A stretch of DNA of 64,000 nt from the NCBI GenBank assembly GCA_000721275.1, contig JOFO01000030.1:14249-78248 (forward strand), in the 5' to 3' direction. Position 1 is the first letter of the stretch. Every line of letters starts with the position of its first letter. Made by a program: the position numbers and the translations under genes. Source of the stretch: Microtetraspora glauca. Its GTDB lineage: Bacteria; Actinomycetota; Actinomycetes; Streptomycetales; Streptomycetaceae. The notes below the pieces were generated by a model, which was given only the letters and a program-made list of their open reading frames with translations, was not told where the DNA came from and did no database searches. Below, one piece after another: positions 59,958-64,000 of this stretch.

Positions 59958-60040
59958 GCCGTACCGCCCCGGCCGCCGGGGCCCCCGGAACGGCCCGTCC
60001 CGCCGGGCGGCGGCGGTCGCCCGGCGGGATCATCGGAGGC

Positions 60041-60688
60041 ATGAGCCCCGAGATCCACCTCGCCCAGCAGCCCGACGCCGACGCGCTCCTCGGCCGGTCC
60101 CCGCTCGCCGCGCTCGTCGGCATGCTGCTCGACCAGCAGGTCCCGATGGAATGGGCCTTCGCCGGCCCGCACACGATCGCCGTCCGGCTCGGCCGCGACC
60201 TGGACGCGCACGAGATCGCCGCCCTGGACCCCGACGCCTTCGCCGCGCTGCTGTCCGGGAAGCCGGCCGTGCACCGCTACCCGGGCTCGATGGCCCAGCG
60301 GATCCAGCAGCTGTGCGCGTACCTCGTCGAGGAGTACGACGGCGACGCCGAGGCCGTCTGGCGGACCGCCGCCACCGGCAAGGAGCTGCTCGCCCGGCTC
60401 CAGGACCTGCCCGGCTTCGGCAAGCAGAAGGCGCAGATCTTCCTCGCCCTGCTCGGCAAGCAGTACGGCGTCCGGCCCGAGGGCTGGCGGGAGGCCGCGG
60501 GGCCGTACGGGGAGGAGGGCGCCCACCGGTCCGCCGCCGACATCACCGGACCGGAGTCGCTCGCCAAGGTCCGGGCCCACAAGCAGGAGATGAAGGCCGC
60601 CGCCAAGGCCGAGAAGGCGGCCAAAGGCGCCTCATCGTCTACCAAACCCGCCAAATCGACCAAGGGCGGTAAAACGGCCGGGAATTGA
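60041..60688 (+). CDS. HhH-GPD-type base-excision repair protein
   Basis: 215 residues from ATG 60041; GGAGG lies only one base before it, so the start is uncertain. ALVGMLLDQQVPMEWAFAGP and LLARLQDLPGFGKQKAQIFL are the helix-hairpin-helix glycosylase core, with the HhH at LPGFGKQKA. The C-terminal 40 residues form a lysine/alanine-rich tail (MKAAAKAEKAAKGAS, KSTKGGKT) likely to add DNA affinity. The stop codon sits in the loop of an 8-bp hairpin. Confidence 0.85.
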   Translation: MSPEIHLAQQPDADALLGRSPLAALVGMLLDQQVPMEWAFAGPHTIAVRLGRDLDAHEIAALDPDAFAALLSGKPAVHRYPGSMAQRIQQLCAYLVEEYDGDAEAVWRTAATGKELLARLQDLPGFGKQKAQIFLALLGKQYGVRPEGWREAAGPYGEEGAHRSAADITGPESLAKVRAHKQEMKAAAKAEKAAKGASSSTKPAKSTKGGKTAGN

Positions 60689-60697
60689 GAATTCCCG
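60679..60697 (+). terminator. 8-bp hairpin around the HhH-GPD stop codon
   Basis: CGGGAATT and AATTCCCG flank GAG; the TGA stop (60686-60688) spans the arm and loop. A second dyad, ATGTCA (60698-60703) with TGACAT (60717-60722), follows at once and may belong to the promoter of the peptidase gene. Confidence 0.45.
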
Positions 60698-60803
60698 ATG
60701 TCAATCCTGTTCAAGCTGACATGAATTGCGCCGGACGTGTTCCCAGGAAGCCCCCCGGGTGGCTAACTTCCCCTCAACCTCGTCCCCCTCGGGAAGGACT
60801 TCT

Positions 60804-62357
60804 GTGAACGCATCGCAGCGTCGCGCCGCGGCCATCCTCGCCGCGGCCGCCCTCGCCGCCCCCCTGGTCCTCGCCTCGCCGGCCACCGCCGTCAAGGACC
60901 CCGCCGCCGCGCCCGCCCGGGACGCGGCGAAGCTGGCGAAGAAGCTGGTCCGGGAGACCACCGGCCAGGACGCCTTCAAGCATCTGCAGAAGTTCCAGGC
61001 GATAGCCGACTCGGCCGGCGGCCACCGCGCGGCCGGCACCCTCGGCCACGACGCCTCGGCCGCGTACGTGTACACGCAGCTGAAGAAGGCCGGCTACGAC
61101 GTCTCGTACGAGAAGTTCGACTTCGTCTACACCGAGACGCTCGCCGAGAAGGCGTCCGTGCTCGGCGCCGCGCCCCGCGCGCTGGACATCCAGGCGATGA
61201 CGTACACCAGGTCCACCCCGGTCGGCGGCATCACCGCCGAGCTGGCCGCCGTCCCGGTCGACGCCGACGGCACCACCGGCTGCCAGCCCGGCGACTTCGC
61301 CTCCGGCACCTTCACCGGCAAGATCGCCCTGATCAAGCGCGGCGGCTGCAGCTTCGCCGACAAGCAGCGGAACGCGGGCGCGGCCGGCGCGGTCGGCGCC
61401 ATCGTCTACAACAACGTCGCCGGCGTCCTCTCCGGCACCCTCGGCGACGTGGCCTCCGGTGTCGTCCCGACCGGCGGCATCACCCTCGCCGAGGGCGAGC
61501 AGCTCGTCGCCGACCTCGCCAAGGGCCCGGTGAACCTCTCCTTCGAGATCCGCGAGTTCCAGGAGAAGCGCTCCACCAACAACGTCATCGCCGAGACCAG
61601 GGGCGGCAACGCCGCCAACACGGTGATGCTCGGCGCCCACCTCGACTCCGTCACCGCCGGCCCCGGCATCAACGACAACGGCTCCGGCTCCGCCGGCCTC
61701 CTCCAGGCCGCCCTGGAGCTCGCCGAGTCGAAGGCGAAGGTCCGCAACAAGGTCCGCTTCGCCTGGTGGTCCGCGGAGGAGAACGGCCTCCTCGGCTCCG
61801 AGCACTACGTCGCCAACCTGACGGAGCTCGACAAGAAGGAGATCAAGCTCTACCTCAACTTCGACATGATCGCCTCGCCGAACTACGGCCTGTTCGTGTA
61901 CGACGGCGACAACTCCGACAACGTCGGCGAGGGCGCGGGCCCGCAGGGCTCCGCGCAGCTGGAGCGCGACATCACCGACTTCATGGACAAGCAGGGGCTG
62001 CCGCACGACGGCACCGACTTCACCGGCCGCTCCGACTACGGCCCGTTCATCGAGGTCGGCATCCCCTCCGGCGGCACCTTCACCGGCGCCGAGGGCATCA
62101 AGACCCCCGCGCAGGCCGCCAAGTTCGGCGGTGAGGCGGGCGTCGCGTACGACGTGAACTACCACGCGGCCGGCGACGACATCGACAACGTCAACATGAC
62201 GGCCTTCGACGCCAACATCGACGTCATCGCCAACGCCGTCGGCACCTACGCCCACGACATCTCCTCGCTGCGCAGGCCGGTCGTCCCGGTCTCGACCGAG
62301 GGCGACGCGGGCAGCGGCGGCGGCCTCCACGACGACCACCACGAGGTCACCGAGTAG
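60804..62357 (+). CDS. Secreted M28-family aminopeptidase
   Basis: 517 residues from GTG 60804, 5 bases behind GGAAGGA. The signal peptide RRAAAILAAAALAAPLVLAS ends near ATA. A PA (protease-associated) insert (SGTFTGKIALIKRGGCSFAD) precedes the catalytic domain. Zinc ligands are in MLGAHLDSVTAGPGINDNGS (His, Asp), WWSAEENGLLGSEHY (Glu), YLNFDMIASPNYG (Asp) and NYHAAGDDIDNVN (His). This is the Streptomyces aminopeptidase type (SGAP-like), cleaving N-terminal residues from extracellular peptides. It is convergent with the HerA-like gene, 8 bases apart. Confidence 0.94.
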   Translation: MNASQRRAAAILAAAALAAPLVLASPATAVKDPAAAPARDAAKLAKKLVRETTGQDAFKHLQKFQAIADSAGGHRAAGTLGHDASAAYVYTQLKKAGYDVSYEKFDFVYTETLAEKASVLGAAPRALDIQAMTYTRSTPVGGITAELAAVPVDADGTTGCQPGDFASGTFTGKIALIKRGGCSFADKQRNAGAAGAVGAIVYNNVAGVLSGTLGDVASGVVPTGGITLAEGEQLVADLAKGPVNLSFEIREFQEKRSTNNVIAETRGGNAANTVMLGAHLDSVTAGPGINDNGSGSAGLLQAALELAESKAKVRNKVRFAWWSAEENGLLGSEHYVANLTELDKKEIKLYLNFDMIASPNYGLFVYDGDNSDNVGEGAGPQGSAQLERDITDFMDKQGLPHDGTDFTGRSDYGPFIEVGIPSGGTFTGAEGIKTPAQAAKFGGEAGVAYDVNYHAAGDDIDNVNMTAFDANIDVIANAVGTYAHDISSLRRPVVPVSTEGDAGSGGGLHDDHHEVTE

Positions 62358-62365
62358 GACCCCGG

Positions 62366-63960
62366 TCACCTGCGGCGGCGGGCCGTCCCGAAGACCGAGC
62401 GGCTGATCTCCCGGCCCAGCTGGGTGCCGATCGACCGGGCCAGGGACTTGAACATCCCGCTGCCGACGACCTGTTCGACGAGCGAGGGCTCCTCCTGAGG
62501 GGCCCTCGCCCGCTCCGGCTGCGCGGCGGCCTTCGCCTCCGCGGCGCGGGCCGTCTCCGCCGCGCGGGCCTCCTCGTCCGCGGCCAGGCGCTCGTACGCC
62601 GACTCCCGGTCGACCGGCTGCGCGTACCGCCCGGACAGCGGCGAGCCCTGCACCGCGGCCTCCAGCTCCGCAGCGGGGACCGGCCCCATCAGCGACTCCG
62701 GCGCCCGCAGCCGGGTCGCCGCCACCGGGGTCGGCGCGCCCCGCTCGCTCAGGACGGTGACCACCGCCTCGCCCGTGCCCAGCGAGGTCAGCACCTCCTC
62801 CAGGTCGTACGCCGACTCCGGGAAGGTCCGCACCGTCGCCTTCAGGGCCTTGGCGTCGTCCGGGGTGTAGGCGCGCAGGGCGTGCTGCACCCGGTTGCCG
62901 AGCTGGGCCAGGACGTCCGCGGGCACGTCCTTCGGGGTCTGCGTCACGAAGAAGACGCCGACGCCCTTCGAGCGGATCAGCCGGACCGTCTGCGTGACCG
63001 ACTCCAGGAACGCCTTCGACGCGCCCGTGAAGAGGAGATGGGCCTCGTCGAAGAAGAAGACCAGCTTCGGCTTCTCCGGGTCGCCGACCTCCGGCAGGTC
63101 GTGGAAGAGGTCCGCGAGCAGCCACATCAGGAACGTCGAGAAGAGCCGCGGCTGCCGCTGCACCGACGGCAGCTCCAGCACCGACACGATCCCCCGCCCG
63201 TCGTCCGCGGTGCGCAGGAACTCCGAGGTGTCGAACTCCGGCTCCCCGAAGAAGCCGCCCGCGCCCTGCTGCTCGAAGGCGGTCAGGGCGCGCAGGATCA
63301 CTCCGGCGGTCGCCGTCGACAGACCGCCGATCCCCTTCAGCTCGGGCTTCCCGACGTCCGAGACGAGGAACGCGACAACCGCCCGCAGGTCCTTCAGGTC
63401 CACCAGCTCCAGGCCCTTGGCGTCGGCGTAGTGGAAGATCAGGCCGAGGGACTGCTCCTGCGTCGGGTTGAGCTGGAGCACCTTGGCGAGCAGCACCGGG
63501 CCGAAGCTGGTGACCGTGGCGCGGACGGGGATGCCGGGGCCGGTGCCCCCGAGGCCGTAGAACGCGCAGGGGAAACCGGTCGGGGTCCAGTCCTGGCCGG
63601 TCTGCGCGGCCCGCTCCCGCACCTTCGCGCCGTCCTCGCCGGGCGCGGCGATGCCGGAGACGTCGCCCTTGACGTCCGCCAGGAAGACGGGCACGCCCTG
63701 GGCGGAGAGCTGCTCGGCGATCAGCTGGAGCGTCTTGGTCTTGCCGGTGCCGGTGGCTCCCGCGACGAGCCCGTGCCGGTTGAGGACGGCCAGCGGGACG
63801 CGTACGGCCGCGTCCCGGTGGCAGACGCCCTCCCACAGCGCCGCCCCCAGCTCCAGCGCCGGCCCCTCGAAGGCGTACCCGGCGGCGATCTCCGCGACCG
63901 GCGCGGGGAGCGCGGGCGGTCCGGCGGTGGCAGCCGGTCCGGCGGTGGGCGGCGCGGGGG
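62366..63960 (-). CDS. HerA-like / DUF853 ATPase, N-terminus cut by contig end
   Basis: The frame is open from the stop at 62366 to the end of true sequence at 63960 (531 codons), so the start is missing. GATGTGKTKTLQLIAEQLSA is the Walker A, VPVFLADVKGDVSGIAAPGE follows, then KPKLVFFFDEAHLLF (Walker B), RSKGVGVFFVTQTPKDVPAD (sensor) and QLGNRVQHALRA, the pattern of the HerA-like DUF853 group. The C-terminus is Ala/Glu-rich with a basic end. Some members pump or translocate DNA; here the role is not defined. Codons reading into 63961-64000 come from adapter. Confidence 0.88.
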
Positions 63961-64000
63961 CTGTCTCTTATACACATCTGACGCTGCCGACGAAGAGGAT
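63961..64000. other. Illumina Nextera adapter and index (sequencing artefact)
   Basis: Bases 63961-63993 are the 33-base reverse complement of the Nextera Read 1 transposase adapter (starts CTGTCTCTTATACACATCTG, ends CTGCCGACGA). The next 7 bases, AGAGGAT, match the reverse complement of index S503. This is not genomic. Its translation gives artefact peptides such as MCIRDS and MYKRQ. Confidence 0.98.

Noticed and set aside
63721..63975. Frames starting with MCIRDS or MYKRQ at the right end
   Set aside because: These residues are translated from the Nextera adapter, not from genomic DNA.

Overview
The window is a high-GC actinobacterial contig, almost certainly Streptomyces. It carries bldC, an Lsr2-type nucleoid protein (lsrL type), valine dehydrogenase, hrpA and a Streptomyces-type SRP RNA next to dnaX. 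The housekeeping gene order (dnaX, purD, purC, lsrL, purS-purQ-purL, purF-purM, DUF3073, vdh, bldC, hrpA, DEAD-box helicase) is the one I remember for S. coelicolor around SCO4067-SCO4096; that comparison is from memory. The right edge is not genomic: bases 63961-63993 are the reverse complement of the Illumina Nextera Read 1 transposase adapter, followed by 7 bases of an i5 index. The biological contig therefore ends at 63960.

Layout. 1-7.5 kb is accessory: a large secreted DNRLRE/RHS-type protein running off the left edge, a lipoprotein, a HAD-like protein with an altered motif I, a tyrosine-integrase remnant and three small membrane proteins, ending at tRNA-Lys(UUU). This looks like an old integration zone. 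7.7-17.5 kb (minus) holds a secreted FG-GAP protein, an RGG-tailed DEAD-box helicase, a Pro/Gly-rich lipoprotein, a zincin-like protein, and a dsbA-like/ccdA-like thiol pair, with a plus-strand tRNA-Glu/Asp/Phe cluster between them. 17.6-25.7 kb carries hrpA, a second tRNA-Asp, bldC, a conserved gene of unknown function, vdh and a DUF3073 gene.

25.8-49 kb is the purine region: purM-purF, then purL-purQ-purS, purC and purD, all on the minus strand. Interspersed are a sulfatase behind a short leader peptide, a META lipoprotein, lsrL, three tRNA-Gly genes, an ABC exporter with a two-component system, a dimethylformamidase-like protein, a large membrane protein resembling an M48 peptidase without its zinc motif, dnaX and the SRP RNA. 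Together the pur genes encode most of the route from PRPP to IMP (purD, purF, purS/Q/L, purM, purC). An exact parS site lies directly behind purL.

49.4-64 kb is mostly accessory metabolism and regulation: tRNA-Ser(GGA), an ABC/FtsX exporter, an AhpD-like protein, alpha/beta hydrolases, an aldo/keto reductase behind a MerR-type promoter, a CsoR/CstR-type repressor with its operator, a divergent wrbA/tetR pair around a perfect inverted repeat, a proline iminopeptidase, an HhH-GPD protein, a secreted M28 aminopeptidase, and a HerA-like ATPase cut by the contig end.

The most interesting signals are: (i) a tRNA-Gly(UCC) whose D- and T-arms lack the standard tertiary-contact bases, as in staphylococcal cell-wall tRNA-Gly; (ii) an apparently leaderless cysteine-containing leader peptide ahead of the sulfatase; (iii) the parS site; (iv) a 19-bp-spacer promoter that would give a leaderless aldo/keto reductase mRNA; (v) a shared 14-bp dyad upstream of purF and purS.
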